A DNA stretch of 64,000 nt, taken from positions 6,076,001 to 6,140,000 of the forward strand of contig CM070579.1 of the NCBI GenBank assembly GCA_036346355.1, written 5' to 3'. The notes beneath the pieces are model-generated. The model had not been told where the DNA came from. It worked only from the letters and a program-made list of their open reading frames with translations, and did not search any database. This DNA comes from Rhipidocladum racemiflorum (lineage: Eukaryota > Streptophyta > Magnoliopsida > Poales > Poaceae). Made by a program: the position numbers and the translations under genes. Below, in pieces: positions 44,556 through 57,159 of this stretch (its first letter is position 1; each line of letters begins with the position of its first letter).

Positions 44556-45355
44556 TAGCACACTATGTTTTGATGCACGCACGCATTCTCCTGTGGATGC
44601 TTTCATTCTCCGCAAATCACAAGTTTTGCTGTCATGATTCATGAATGTGACATGTAAGCAGTAACCTGTTTACTGCTTCTTGTGGCTTCTGAGAGTTCGA
44701 TTCCTGCTATGTAATTCCGATAGTCATATGATCTCTGTTATTATCTCGCCTGCGTTGCCGGTGTGATGGCATTGATCTCTGTTCCTGCGAATTACTGATG
44801 CAATTTAGCTGGTGTGGTAACTGGCAATAAGCAGTATGATGTGCTCAATGCTAGCTGTGTTGTTCTCTGTGCCGGCTACAGAACATCTCATCTAATAGGG
44901 CAGGTGTAAACTGTAAACTTGCTGTTGAGGGGAGAAATCATACTATAGGGAATCCTCACCTTGTTATGCTAGGTGTTGATGTTGTGGAATTCTACCTTAC
45001 CTCCTGATCTTGCTGGTGCAATTAGATCTGGACAATGGGCCATACCCTTTTTGGCTAGCCCTCGGCACGGCGGGCCCAAAACGGCATAGATATCTTTGGG
45101 CCGGCACAACACGGGTCGAGCCAGGCATGGAAACTCAGTATGATGGGTGACACGATACGACCGACTGGGTTGTGTCTAGGCCAGTCCAATATGAAAGTGG
45201 CTCTTTCGTAAAAAAAAACATTATATCTACACACTAGCTCATCATCAACTACCTTACTCCAGTGTCTCGGACCACTATCAAATATTATCTCTCCTATTCG
45301 CCTCCTCCCATAAATCATAACCCATCCGACGCAGTCGCCATTTCCCCACGGCTTC

Positions 45356-45393
<38 letters not shown>

Positions 45394-45518
45394 CCCTTTC
45401 TTCCTCCTTGTTGACCTGGAGCTCACAAATGATCTAGACATTGAGGAGTAGTTAGTATGTATGCACGTTGTTACTGTACTATTTTCTTTACTAGGGGAAC
45501 CCCACTCTAGGATATAAG
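44556..45518. other. Bz1 3' flank and intergenic
   Basis: No gene seen. It contains the likely 3' UTR, a GGGCCGG/GGCACGG-rich stretch near 45040-45120 of the kind left by old DNA transposons, and a (CT)n microsatellite at 45361-45391. It ends at the left target duplication GTTTT. Confidence 0.55.
45361..45391. repeat. (CT)n microsatellite
   Basis: About 15 CT units, uninterrupted, in intergenic DNA 0.8 kb past Bz1. Confidence 0.95.
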
Positions 45519-45523
45519 GTTTT

Positions 45524-46188
45524 TGTCGGGGGGTCGGGTAATTTCCATAAATTACCTCGGATGCCACCAACGACCAAGCTCGCTCCCGCCCGAGCCACCA
45601 GGAGGTCGTTACCCTGGGATTGTCTAAATCAGAGCTTGGAAGGCTACGATTCGGCGATTCGAGCTCGGGCTCGGGTGGGACCGAGAATGCCACGTACTCC
45701 AGTCGATTCCGAGCTCGAGCTCGGGTAAGATGTCCAAGCTCGGTGCCGGTCATCGGCCGACCTTACGAGGTCTCGGGGTCGGTAGGAATAACCACCCGAG
45801 CGTAACTTCCGTTGGCGCTTCGTTTCCGGTGGAGCGTGGCGGAAAGATAGGATCCCGGTTGCCCACGTTTGGACGAGGTCCAAACGTGCGGGTAGTGGGT
45901 CATGGAGTTCGATCCTTTGTAAGCTATAAAAGGGTCCCCATCGTGAGAGACGGATAACAACAATAGTAGCGACACAATTGTAAAACTCGGACACATTGCA
46001 AGAGTAAACGAGAGGCTGGAGTAGGGCTATTATCTCTTTCTCGAGAGGCCCGAACCAGGGTAAAGCCTGTGTCCACATTCGTTGGAATCTGGTGAGCCAT
46101 TCTTCGAGTAATCCCTCACGTAAGAAGGGTCACGGTTGGTCCCTCCACCAACAAGTAAGCTCGGCGGGCCTGTTCCCCAATCGTCCGA
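45524..46188 (+). repeat. 5' LTR of the second Gypsy element
   Basis: It starts TGTCGGGGGGTCGGG; the 3' border is set by the primer-binding site. The TATA box TATAAAAGGG is at 45925. The 3' end reads CGTCCGA instead of CGTCGACA as in the partner LTR. Confidence 0.88.
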
Positions 46189-46189
46189 T

Positions 46190-46210
46190 TTGGGCGCCGT
46201 CCGTGGGGAC
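46190..46210 (+). other. Primer-binding site of the second Gypsy element
   Basis: TTGGGCGCCGTCCGTGGGGA follows the LTR directly. It is close to the TGGCGCCGTCNGTGGGGA form common in grass Gypsy elements, with one extra G. Confidence 0.75.
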
Positions 46211-47219
46211 CGACTTTCCCTTTCGTGAGGAATCGGAGAATGTCGTAATCCCGTAACCACGAGGCTCTACGCCCGAGATCGGGAAGAGGACAAGCGATTC
46301 TTCAACGATGGGGCGGCGACGTCGCCGGCATTAAGAATCAAGACGGTTCCAGAGCTTTTCCTGGAAGCCGCCGCGACCGGAGCAGCTTCTTTCGCTCCCA
46401 ACTCGACGCCTCTCGGACGGCGAGTACGACGGGCTCTACGATGGTCCGATATCCCGACCTCTACGAGCTCGACCAGGGACCGCTTCACGGGGAGACACCG
46501 TGATGTCCTCGCGATCCGGCCCAATCCCGTAACGCCTTCGTTGCGGAAGAGGATGGAAACGCCGAGCAAATCCGGTAAGCGCGCGTCTTCACCGCCACGG
46601 CGGCCAAAGAGCACCTGCAGTATCCCTGAATCGGACGCCAGCTTGCGCCGACAAGTCCGAGGTGGCCTGACCGATAAGACCAGGGCCGGTTCGTGAGAAT
46701 TTCCACGCTGCACGGAACTCCGGAGTTCGTCGACGATTTAACGAGCCAGCCACCCCGCTGTTCCTCGAGCGGAACGCCTTCAAGCCCTGGCCACGGTGGT
46801 GCGCAACCTCGAGAGTTTCCGAGCAAGTCGACCTAGAAGCCATGGGCGCGGCCGTGGCCGACCTCGAGGAAATCGCCACGACATAAGGGCGGCGGAGGCC
46901 TCAGGAAAGGGACGCCAGAGCAATTCCTCGAACGCTGGCCACGGGCGCCCGAGCGCCGCCACTCGATGACTCACGCAGCCGCACTCAGAGTGATCGGGCG
47001 CTTGGCCGGGCTCGGGAGGGCACCGAGCAATTCCCGGGGCTCCTCGGGACCGGAATGTGAGCCACTGACGAACCGGGCCGAACATTCCTCATCGGGCCAC
47101 TCCCCATCCTACAGGCGTAGGGAGACTTTCACTCGCCCGGGCCCACTAACCTCGGGCTCGGCTGGCGGGGATCGCCCCGACCGCCGCGCTCGTGGTGATC
47201 GCCCCGACAGTCCCGTGTT

Positions 47220-48280
47220 CGGGTGCAGGGCGTTCGCGACGTCGCTGCGACGAGTGACTGGCCGACAAGGTTTAAGCCGGGCCACATCGAGAGATTCGAC
47301 GGACTCGTAACCCCGACGAAGTTTCTCTCGATCTACACCACGGCCATTTTAGTGCGGGGTGATGAAAGGGTGATGGCCAACTTTCGCCTGATCCTGGGCG
47401 GGCCGGCTCGACGTGGCTATTCAACCGAAGGAGAACTTCGATCCGGTCCTGGGCCCACCGAGCAAAGACTCTCCGAGCCAACTTCGGAGTCGCTACGTCG
47501 CCGGGAAGGAGCGCGACCTGAGCGTCGTCTGAGAGGGCGAGCGCCTGCGCTGGTTCGTCCGCTTCATGCAAGTGCGCAATTCCATCCCGAGCATCTCGGA
47601 TGAGGCGGTCGTCCGGGCTTTCAAGTTCGGGGTCCGAGACGACGCTTTACTCAGGACCTCAAATCCACCCGACATCACGGCCAACGAGCCGTTCCGCATG
47701 GCTGACCGCTATGCCAATGCGACGAGGCCGCCCAGTGGAAGAAGTCTGACGAGGAAAGCCGCTCACCGGCTCGAAGGGGCATCCGGAAGAGCGTAAGCTC
47801 TATCGAGAAAAATCAAAAGAAGAAAAATCCTCTCTCGGCATGGTGGCGGCTATCGAAAGACAACGACCGACCTCGCGATCGATAGGGGGCCCGAAAGGAA
47901 GGGGTCGACCAGGTTCAATGGAACAACGAGCAGAGCCGGACGACCAAGAACGCGGCGACCAACGCGGCGGGCTAGTGCCTATTTCGCCCGCTTCCACCAG
48001 GCTCATGGGCATGACCTTCTAATTGCAGGGCGTGGGCCTCCCGCCTCGAGCGGTTCTACAATGGTAAGGGTCCCATGCCCACGCTCCCCGAGGTGGAAGG
48101 GGACGTCAAGGGCAAGAAGCCCGCCAAAGAGCAAGACACCGACATGGAGTACCAAGAGCCGAGAAATCACATCGCCGTGATATTCGGGGGCTCCGCCGCC
48201 TATGGGTCGCGTCGGGAGTTGAAGGAGGCCGCTGAAGTACTCCGTGTCACTCGTGGGAAGCCTCCCGTCTGACTCAAGTG
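47220..48280 (+). pseudogene. Gag of the second Gypsy element
   Basis: Fragments in changing frames: FKPGHIERFDGLVTPTKFLS, IYTTAILVRGDERVMANF, then FMQVRNSIPSISDEAVVRAF, KFGVRDDALLRTS and FRMADRYANAT. These match Tat-type gag of grasses. No intact frame exists. Confidence 0.8.
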
Positions 48281-48900
48281 GTCCGAGTGCCGATCACCTT
48301 CTCCAGGGACGACTGCCCTCCGGGGATGACGAAACCCCAAAGGCTTCCGTTGGTCGTTAGCCCAACAATCTGCAACACCACAGTAGGTCGGGTCCTTGTG
48401 GATTGCGGAAGCTCCCTAGACCTGATATATGCCAAGGTCTTGGACGAGATGCATCCTCGCTTCCAAGATCAAAAACATGGTGGTCCCGTTTCTACGGATA
48501 GTGCCGAACGTCGGTCGTGCCACTTGGCCAGATCGCCCTGCCCGATTACGTTCGGCAATCCGAGCAACTTCCGAACGGAGCTCATCACGCTCAAGTGGTC
48601 GATTTCGAGTCGGCTTATAACGCCATCCTGGCCGACCAGCCGCCAAATTCATGGCCGCCACTCATCACGGCTACGGTGCTTGAAGGTCCCCGCCCGCGGC
48701 GTGATCACGATCAAGGGAAGCCCGAGAGCAGCTCTAAATCGCGACGAGAGGGCGTTAGACATGATCGGTCACCGCTCGTGGCCCGAGCAAGAGCCGAGGA
48801 GTTCCCGCCCAAGGCTAGCCTCCAAGCCGGGGAGAAACCAAGGCCATCCTACAGCGACGCAAAGCCGCATAAGGTCGTACACGTGGGGCTTCCTAGATCC
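48281..48900 (+). pseudogene. Aspartic protease region of the second Gypsy element
   Basis: ITFSRDDCPPGMTKPQRLPL is followed by the protease active site RVLVDCGSSLDLIYAKVLDE (DCGSS where other Tat copies have DGGSG). Frame changes follow within 100 bp. Confidence 0.75.
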
Positions 48901-48919
48901 TAAATAGGAACTCGAGCTC

Positions 48920-49625
48920 GTGACCTTCCTCCGGAGAAGCGCGGACACGTTCGCTCGGGAACCGTCCGACATGCCCGAGTCCCAAGGGAGGTCGCCGAGC
49001 ACAAAGCAGCGATTCGGCCGACAAAAGCTCAGGCGCAGAGCTCAGCGCTTCTCCCTGAGAAGCAAGCCATCATCGAGAGGAACCGACAAGCTCCTCAAAG
49101 CCGGTTTCGTCGGGAGGTCGACCATTCCGATTGGTTGGCCAACCTACCATCGTGATGAAGAAAGGAGGCAAGTGGCGATGTGTGTCGATCACACGGGCTG
49201 AATGCCGCATGCCCGAAGGACAATTTCCCGCTACCTCGGATAGACCGGTTGGTCGACGCGACGGCCGCCCGAGGCGATGAGCTTTCGACGCGCCTACTCA
49301 GGCTATCACCAGATCGGTATATCGCCCGATGACGAGGAGAAAACTTCCTTCATCACGCCGCTTGGCACATTCTCGCTACACGACCATGTCCTTCGGCCTA
49401 AGGAATGCCGAGCAACCTTCCGCGCCTTTATGCGTAAAACCTTCCGCCAAATAGGTCGGAACACGGAAGTGTATGTAGACGACATAGTCGTCAAGAGCAA
49501 AATGGCCTCCGACCATGTATCCGATCTAGAGGAGACTTTTCATAACCTCAATAAGCATCGAATAAAGTTAAACCCTGAAAAATGTGTGTTCGGGGTCAAA
49601 GCCGCAAGGTGCTCTGATACATGAT
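48920..49625 (+). pseudogene. Reverse transcriptase region of the second Gypsy element
   Basis: DKLLKAGFVGRSTIPIGWP, AYSGYHQIGISPDDEEKTSF, ITPLGTFSLHDHVLRPKECR (altered from the usual FCYxxMPFGLKNA) and the active site VYVDDIVVKSKMASDHVSDL are seen. Stops and frameshifts separate them. Confidence 0.82.
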
Positions 49626-50762
49626 CGGCCCACAAGGAATCGGGGCCAACCCAGAGAAGATAGAAGCCATCGAGAACATGCGACCACCGACTTGTACTGG
49701 AGGTCCGATCCTCGATCGAGAATGGCGGCCTTAAGTCGCTTTCATCTCGAGGCTCGGGAACGCGCCTACCTTTCTTCAAGGCGCCCGGAAGCACGACGGT
49801 TTCACTTGGACAGATGAAGGCACCGCTCTTTCAAAGAGCTTAAATCAGATTTGTCAAGACCGGCCTTGACCACGCTGCAGTAGGAGAGGTCCTCTTGCTT
49901 TACCTCGCCGCCACACCCCATGCGGTAAGCGCTGTCATCACAAGAGAACGGACGGTACAAATACCGATCTACTACATCGAGGTGTCGCACGGACCAAAGG
50001 AGCGTTACCCGAGGTCCGAAGCCTTTATGCGCTCCTCGTGGCCTCAAGAAATTAAGACACTACTTCCAGGCACACAAAATACAAGTCCCGACCAACTTCC
50101 CCGAGGAAATTCTCGAATCAGACGCATAGCCGGATCGCGAAATGGGCCATGGAGCTCGCGGGTCGAGATCGAATTCTCGGCTAGAACCGCGATCAAATCC
50201 CAGGTCCTAGCGGACTTCCTAGCCGAATGGACAAACCCCGCCCGTCCGAACCCGAACCCAACCAGCCGAGCACTGGCCTGGTCATGCACTTCGACGGATC
50301 CCGAGCCACGATTGCTCTGGCCGGAGTGGTCCTCGAATCCCCTCAGGGGAGCGGATCGATCGCCCTCCAATTGCATTTCGGCGCAACAAACAACGCAGCG
50401 AATCACGGTCCGCTAGCCAAGCTTCGCATGCAAAGCGCCGAGTCCAACGACTAATCGCTGGGGCGACTCGCACCGGGTCGTCAACCAGGTTAACAAGGAG
50501 TATCGCGTTCGATGACTCAATGGCGCTTTACCTGGCTGAAGTAAGGAAGATGGAAAAGTACTTCAGAAACTTCGAAGTACTATACATCCCCAGGAAGGAC
50601 AATGCCCTGGCCGACCATCTATCGAAGGTCGGTTCCGCACAGTTTCCCGCTCCGGCGGGGGTGCTCATCGAGCACGTCTACAAGCCCTCCATACCCCCCG
50701 AGGAGGAGGCAACCGAGACGGGTGGTACCGTCTCCTTCCTCGAGCAGGATGCGAATCGATGA
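49626..50762 (+). pseudogene. RNase H region of the second Gypsy element
   Basis: RTAIKSQVLADFLAEWT, GLVMHFDGS, FGATNNAANHG (normally TNNxAEYE), then LYLAEVRKMEKYFRNFEVLY, IPRKDNALADHLSKV and VYKPSIPPEEE. Only the last segment (50520-50762) is a clean open frame. Confidence 0.8.
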
Positions 50763-51105
50763 CGCCATTCATCCAATACTGCACACGGACACCGCTCGAG
50801 GAGGAAGCCGAGAAATCCCGGCTAGTGAGGCGCCTCGACCTATAAAATGATCGAGGGTCTCTTATACCGCAAAGGCGCGCTTGGCGCCCTCTCCAAGTGC
50901 ATCACCCAAGAGGAAGGCAAATATCTCCTCAAGGATATCCATGACGGATGTGTGGAGCTCACTCGCCCTTTAGGACCTTGGTGAGCAAAGCTGATTGGGT
51001 TACTATTGGCCAACGGCCCTGGCCGATGCACGCCAATAGTAACCTCTCGCCGATCTTGCCGTTCCATGCTCGGAAGGTCCATCACCAAGATACGCGCTCT
51101 GCACC

Positions 51106-51930
51106 ATGCCGCTAACCTGGCCGTTCTCGGTTTGGGGCATAGACATACTCGGTCCATTTCCCAGGGGAAGGAGGGGTTGTAAATACCTGTTCGTCGCAAT
51201 CGACACCTTCACTAAGTGGATCGAGGCCGAGCCTATATCAACCATCTCGGCACAGGCGGCTAAAAGGTTCTTCCGCAATAATGTAGTAAACCGCTTTGGC
51301 ATTCCGAGTCGCCTCATTACCGACAACGGCACACAGTTCACAAGCGAGGGGTTTCAGGCTTATTGCGAGGAGGTCGGGACCAAGATATGCTTCATCTGCG
51401 GGCCCACCCACAGAGCAATGGGGCGGCCGAGCGCGCGAACAGGCAGATCGCCCAAGGAATCAAGAAGAGAGTCTTCAAGAGCCTCGATCGGCATGGTCAG
51501 GCCTGGGTGGACGAAGCTACCCCGATCCTCTGGTCATCCGCACCACGACGAAGCCGAGCCACGGGGAGACCCTTTCAGCTCGTATATGGCGCTGAAGTCG
51601 TCCCTACCCGCCGAGGTTGTCCTAGGATCCCGAGGTGAACCTGGCCGATAACATCGACGCAGAAGGCTTAACGCCTTCTCGACCTCGACCTTGCGAGGCG
51701 ACTCGTGAACGGGCTCGCGGCGATCCGCGGTTTACTCGCAAGCTCTTCGCAGCACGCCGCCAAATCGCTACGACCAAGGACCTTACACGCCGGGCGATCT
51801 CGTTTCTCGCGACGGGTCCAAGACCTGTCAAAGCCAACAAGCTAACGCCAAGATGGGAAGGTCCTTACACGGCCGTCTCAACAACACGCCCGGGCTGTCC
51901 GCCTTGCAATGGAAGATGGTCGGGAACTAG
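51106..51930 (+). pseudogene. Integrase region of the second Gypsy element
   Basis: MPLTWPFSVWGIDILGPFPR, AIDTFTKWIEAEPISTISAQ, RLITDNGTQFTSEGFQAYCE carry the DDE core; the third catalytic residue region (NGAAERANRQI) is in another frame near 51420. The C-terminus ends near 51930 with a decayed PRWEGPYTAV. Confidence 0.83.
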
Positions 51931-54900
51931 CTAGTACTTGGAACATTGACCAGCTGCGTAAGTTCCATGTCTAACCTCGCCTGCTTTTTTACCTCTTTAA
52001 TAAACTTTATCACCTTACCCTCCCATTCTCTCTCTCCCTCTCTTTCCCCATTCTACGATTAAGCTCGACCTAGACAAAGTGTCGTGGGCAAGTCGGTCGT
52101 TGGGGCAAAACACCAGACGACAAAAGCTCGACCTCGAGGGCCTCCTTCCTCGTGAAGACGACCATCTTTTTCGCGGAGACCTCCACCGCAAGTAAAGATT
52201 CGCACAGACACCCTTCGAGCGGTTCCGAGCTCAGTCGGCGGTCTGTGGCGCCCAACGCATCAGTAACCCTAAGGGCCACACGGTCCAGAATTCTACTCCG
52301 CCAACGAAGTCGTGCTCGCGATTCGCCCACGACCTCGTTGGCGGGGCTATAGAGGTACCATGTGGCCACGACCTCGGCCTCGTGCAACTTTCGCGCCAAA
52401 ATGGTCACCTCGACCTCGTGCTACTTTCGAGCGAGATAGTCATTTCCTCGCACGATTAACCACTAAGTCGCGTAAGACCGCGGCACGAAACAAATCGTTG
52501 TCATCTCGGGAAAAACAAAACGCCCATTTAAACCAACTCATTCTATATTCAATCGATAGTTTCTCCCTAAGTTTTTACGGTAAAAGACAGAAAAAGAAAA
52601 TTACAGGAGCCCGACGCTTTCGCCTGCAAAGCGACGAGCTCGTCCCCGCGACCGAGTCAAGCTCGGACTCAAGGTCGAGCACACGCCGGCTGAAGCTTCG
52701 ACCTTCGCCGCGCTTGTCGGTCGCCTGGACTCCTCCCGCTGTCGGGTCGATTGTCCTTTCGGCGACTTCGGCGGCGTCGCTAAGGTCGCCACCGTGGCTT
52801 CAAGGCCGACCTTGCCTCGCCGCTTCCGGCCGAGGCGCTCGAGCTCGCAAGACGGACTCCTCCACCTTCCGCCGGATCTCGGCCTCGGAAGATGTCACTA
52901 AGAACTCCGGCCGAGCTCGCAATCTTGGCGTCTGCCGGCTTGGTGCCGCGACAACTGGCAAGACGGTCGCGGCATGGAAGTCCTTCATGGTGGACTCGAC
53001 TGCGCAACAAGGCGTTGTGTCGTAATCGAAACTCTCGGTAAAAGTACATAAGTCGAGTACTTACCCAAAAGTCTGCCCCACCGATGGAACAACTCGGCGA
53101 GGTCCTCCACCTCGCCTCGGGCGTAAGGGATCCCCCGCCTTAGTCCTTCTCCTTGATCGGGCTCGGAGGCTTGAGCTCGAGCTCCCCGCCCCCCGGCGAT
53201 GGACTTTGCCCTGGGGACGCCTCCGCCTCGGAGAGGGACGGCCTCAAGAGCAAGGATTACCTCCCGCTCTTCTTCCTCCCGCAGAAGTTGCGCCGGCCCG
53301 CCCTCGATCGGGGCTCCACCACTTCGGCGCCCACGGCCATGGGAGCAACCGGGGACACCGGGTCAGATCCGGCCCTTGGGCCGCAAAGAAGATCCCCGAG
53401 TGCGGAATCAACCGGGCACCGGTCGACGACGGAGGTCGGTCTCGATCGAGCGACCTCGGTGCCCGGCAGATCCCTCCGCTGAAGCGCCGGCCCACCTACA
53501 GTCGGGGCTTGTCTCCCCGACCCGGGTAGCCGCTCTTCCTCGTCCGACGAGCCTCACCAGATTAAGGTCCTCGACGCCGGTGGGACCCGCTGATGTCATG
53601 AACCCGGGAGACCTCGCGATCTCTGAAGAGTCGCGGCGATGATGTCGGCACCGGAAGAATCCTCGCGGAGTCTCGGCCCGCTCATCACCGCCGACTCCAC
53701 GACTATGATGTGGGGATGCCCTCGCGGCCGGGCATCGGCGGCGCGATCTTCCTCCGTGCCTCCTCTTCGGGAGACACGACCTCCGGTCCCGGACTCGCAA
53801 CAGCTCCCCACCTCGACGTCGTTACCACCGGCACTTCGTGGCTGGGCCTCCGCCTCAGCCCCACTTCGCCTGCCGCCACCGGCACTGTGGGGCTGGGCCT
53901 CCGCGCCTCGGCCCCACCTCGGCTCCGTCGCCCATGACGACCTCGGCGGCCGCTAGCTCTCTCTAGCACGAAGTCAAGAATATCGTCGACCATCGCTCGA
54001 AATCCCATAACTCCGCACTAACCGCCACACCCACTATAGACGATGTGGGGTTAGAATGGTGGGAGGGGAAAAAGACAAACAAGAAGAGAGCAGAGATCGA
54101 CCTTGCGCGGCGTCGCCGAGCTCTGGCGCGGGCCAGGGCGGCCATGTCCGCGCCTTTGTCGGCCCTGGGCGACCGCAGGTCGACCTCCTCCAAGCCGACC
54201 TCGAGAGCGATCGGCGGGCGCGGCTGAGGCGTGACGACCTCACGGACCTCGGGACCAAGGGGGCGGGTCCAGCTCGTCCTTCTCCTCCTCGCGGTCCCCA
54301 GGAGCCGGGCTCGAGCTCACCGCGCAAGCTCACTGAAGGGCCGCGATCCGCCCTCCACTCAACCTTCATTTGGGCCGGCCATGCGGCCTCCTTCTTCGCT
54401 TCACAAGAAGCCGGGCGCAACGAGCCATTAGCTCGGGATTGTTTCGTGTACTCGCCCATCCACAATCTCAGTTCACTCACCTCCCGGCCGCATACTCCAA
54501 GTGTTGGCGGGGTGAGTGGTCGTCGCCAGGGCGCTGCGGCGCTGGGCGGGACGGCGGCGTGGCCGACGGAGATCGAGCGGCGCGCTTGCGACGCTCGCCC
54601 TTTGTCCTTCGACCCCGCCACCGGGATCCTACCGACACGGCGACCTCGAGGGCAACCTTCTCTGTTGAAAAGAGAAAGACTCAAATGAGGTCGGGAGGCC
54701 CCGTGGCCTGTCAGGACAAGGGCTTTAAAAGTCCGAATCGAAACTTACCGCCTCTGTCCAGGTTAAGGGCGTTGTTCGATCCGCGGCCCTCGATGATTTC
54801 CTTGCCTTTCGGGTGCCGAACATCTCGGACACCTCGCATCCACCTGGCCTCTGCCGGAGCTGCATACCACCCAAGGGAGAGGTCGTGAGAAGGGGCATCC

Positions 54901-55436
54901 TCGCTCGGAAAAGAAGATCGAGGCGGCGGCATACCCGAGCGTGATTCGGCGATGTCCCGCCACCTCGACCTTGAAGAAGGGATGCTCCTCCTCCTAAGGG
55001 GCGATATCCGGTTCCCGACGTAGTCCCGGTAACGTCGGCACGGCCACCAGGCACGTGAGCTCGTTGATCGTCATGAGGATCTTCTCCTCCTGCTCCACGA
55101 GCGGTCGGGTGTCTCGACGGCGCGACCTCTGGCACCAGAGTAGGAAAGCGTGCCGCCCTCCGCTTTCCTCAAGTAGAACCATGAGTCGGCCCAACCCGAC
55201 ACCGAGTCCTTGAGCGTGAAGCTCGGGTACTCGTATGGTCGGGTAGGACGCAGCGGAAATGGCGGCACTGCGGGCGCGTCAGGCGAGAAAGGGTGTAGAA
55301 GTGGAAGAAGAGACTGGGAGTGGGCTCGACGCCCACGAACCCTTCGCAGAGATGGGTAAAAATGGCCAGGATGAGAACAGAGTTGGGGTGGAGGTGAGCG
55401 ATCTCGCACTCGCAGGAGGCGACGGCCTCGACGAAC
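51931..55436 (-). other. Antisense and non-coding part of the second Gypsy element
   Basis: GC-rich, with no continuous frame. It presumably holds the downstream exons of the antisense gene whose domain is at 55071-55470, but I could not build a model. Open frames here are short and occur on both strands. Confidence 0.45.
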
Positions 55437-55796
55437 TCACTTTCGGCGTCTGAGCCCGCTTATGGCGAGAGCTCGGTGGAGACGATCTCCCCTCCTCCGG
55501 CGGGCTCTTCGTCGCTGTGGGCTCTCCATGTACCGGCTGCCGAGGTACTTCGCCTCGCCGAGGGTCTCGACTGCCGAGCTTTGTCGACGCCGAACCGCCA
55601 TGAGGATGAGGAAGATGATCAAGGAGAATGATGAGCGCCAAGCAGAGGAGTGTGAGACACAGCCGATCGTAATACGGCCAAGTGAGTCTAAGGGTTTTCT
55701 TCGAGTGTTTAAAAACTCCTCCAGAGATGAGGAAGCCCTAGAGGCACAGAGGGCGATTGAGGCGTCGCCATCCGGAAACGACACGTGGGCACGCAA
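55071..55796 (-). pseudogene. Antisense ORF of the second Gypsy element, gypsy-type transposon domain
   Basis: Minus-strand reading from about 55440 gives EFVEAVASCECEIAHLHPNS, VLILAIFTHLCEGFVGVEP and FFHFYTL, followed in the next frame by YEYPSFTLKDSVSGWADSWF and YLRKAEGG. This is the same domain as in the antisense gene at 29803-32962. The upstream frame at 55437-55796 may be its N-terminus. Frameshifts break it. Confidence 0.65.
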
Positions 55797-56020
55797 ATCG
55801 AAACCGCCCCGCCGTAAAAGACGGTTCTCTCAGAAGGACGATTCAGGCTTCTAGGAGAAGGAACCGAAGAAGGGCCCACTGTTAGCTCAAGCGACGTGGG
55901 GAACAAGCTTCGTTCGAAGGAGGTTAATAGCTCGTTGGTCGCCAGATGTCCGCCGCGCAAAACCGACATGCTCAGAGAACGGTAGGCCCAAGGGGAAGGC
56001 CTTCCTTAGACCTTTTCCCA

Positions 56021-56040
56021 CTTGAACCTCGGGGGCTAGC
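56021..56040 (+). other. Polypurine tract of the second Gypsy element
   Basis: CTTGAACCTCGGGGGCTAGC abuts the 3' LTR; the GGGGGCTA core is shared with the other Tat element (CTCGGGGGCTAC). Confidence 0.8.
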
Positions 56041-56708
56041 TGTCGGGGGGTCGGGTAATTTCCATAAATTACCTCGGATGCCACCAACGACCAAGCTCGC
56101 TCCCGCCCGAGCCACCAGGAGGTCGTTACCCTGGGATTGTCTAAATCAGAGCTTGAAGGCTACGATTCCGGCGATTCGAGCCTCGGGCTCGGTGGGACCG
56201 AGAATGCCACGCATCTCTCGATTCCGAGCTCGAGCTCGGTAAGATGTCCAAGCTCGGTGGTCCATCGGCCGACCTTACGAGGTCTCGGGTCGGTAGGAAT
56301 AACCACCCGAGCGTAACTTCCGCTGGTCTGCACGCTTCCGTGGGAGCGTGGCGGAAAGATAGGATCCACCTGCCACGCTTTGGACGAGGTCCAAACGTGC
56401 GGGTAGTGGGGGTCATGGAGTTCGATCCTTTGTAAGTTATAAAAGGGTCCCCATCGTGAGGGGGACAGATAACAACAACTTGAGCAAAGACACATCAGAA
56501 ACTCAGACACATTGCAAGAGTAAACGAGAGCTGGAGTAGGGCTATTATCTCTTTCTCGAGAGGCCCGAACCAGGGTAAACTGCTGTGTCCACATTCGTTG
56601 GAATCTGGTGAGCCATTCTTCGAGTAATCCCTCACGTAAGAAGGGGTCACAGTTGGTCCCTCCACCAACAAGTAAGCTCGGCGGGGGCCTGTTCCCCAAT
56701 CGTCGACA
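56041..56708 (+). repeat. 3' LTR of the second Gypsy element
   Basis: 668 bp, TGTCGGGGGG...CGTCGACA, with TATAAAAGGG at 56438. It differs from the 5' LTR mainly by single-base indels in G and C runs. Confidence 0.92.
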
Positions 56709-56713
56709 GTTTT

Positions 56714-57000
56714 TAACAAGATGATAACTTTGTATCTATACCAAATGAATAAAAAAAATAGTTTTTTCCTAAATAATTATGTATACCAGATCATCGCTAG
56801 CGGTTGACGCTCACTCTTCATCCTTGCTGCCATCCACTACGATGGACCGACAACGACAGCGTCCACAACTCCACACGTCCAATGAGACAAGGGCTAGGCT
56901 GGAACGGCATGGCGATGGCACAGCCCTTGAGCTCCGGTAGTGCCGACTTTCAAACACAGAGAAAACAGCGCTCTCTGGAAAATAACAACTACCCTCACTA
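56714..57000. other. Short intergenic piece between retroelements
   Basis: AT-rich at first, then GC-rich. No gene or clear repeat. Confidence 0.5.
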
Positions 57001-57015
57001 GGGTGATAGAACCGA

Positions 57016-57105
57016 CCTAGCGGTAGTACAAGCTCCCATCAACGGTACTGCCGGCCCAGCGGTACTACCGGCCTCAGCAAGCGGTAGTGTCGGCCACAAG
57101 GAGAA
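57016..57105. repeat. GCGGTAGTACCGC-type minisatellite
   Basis: Imperfect units AGCGGTAGTAC, ACGGTACTGCCGGCC, AGCGGTACTACCGGCC and AGCGGTAGTGTCGGCC follow each other. Like the CCGGAG arrays at 3309 and 4309, each unit is nearly palindromic. Confidence 0.7.
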
Positions 57106-57159
57106 AACCAAGTTTTCACAAAAACTTTTCTCCAAACTATCAAAGATTGATTATTTGAC

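Larger units (their letters stand above)
45524..56708 (+). mobile_element. Complete Tat-like Gypsy retrotransposon (11.2 kb), plus strand
   Basis: LTRs of about 665 and 668 bp are flanked by GTTTT at 45519-45523 and 56709-56713. A primer-binding site, gag, protease, reverse transcriptase, RNase H and integrase run on the plus strand (46190-51930). A 4-kb stretch before the 3' LTR holds antisense coding on the minus strand. Many small indels break all frames. Confidence 0.93.

Noticed and set aside
45619..46078. Frames within the LTRs of the second Gypsy element
   Set aside because: They lie within LTR sequence and are repeated, with indels, at 56140-56699; non-coding.
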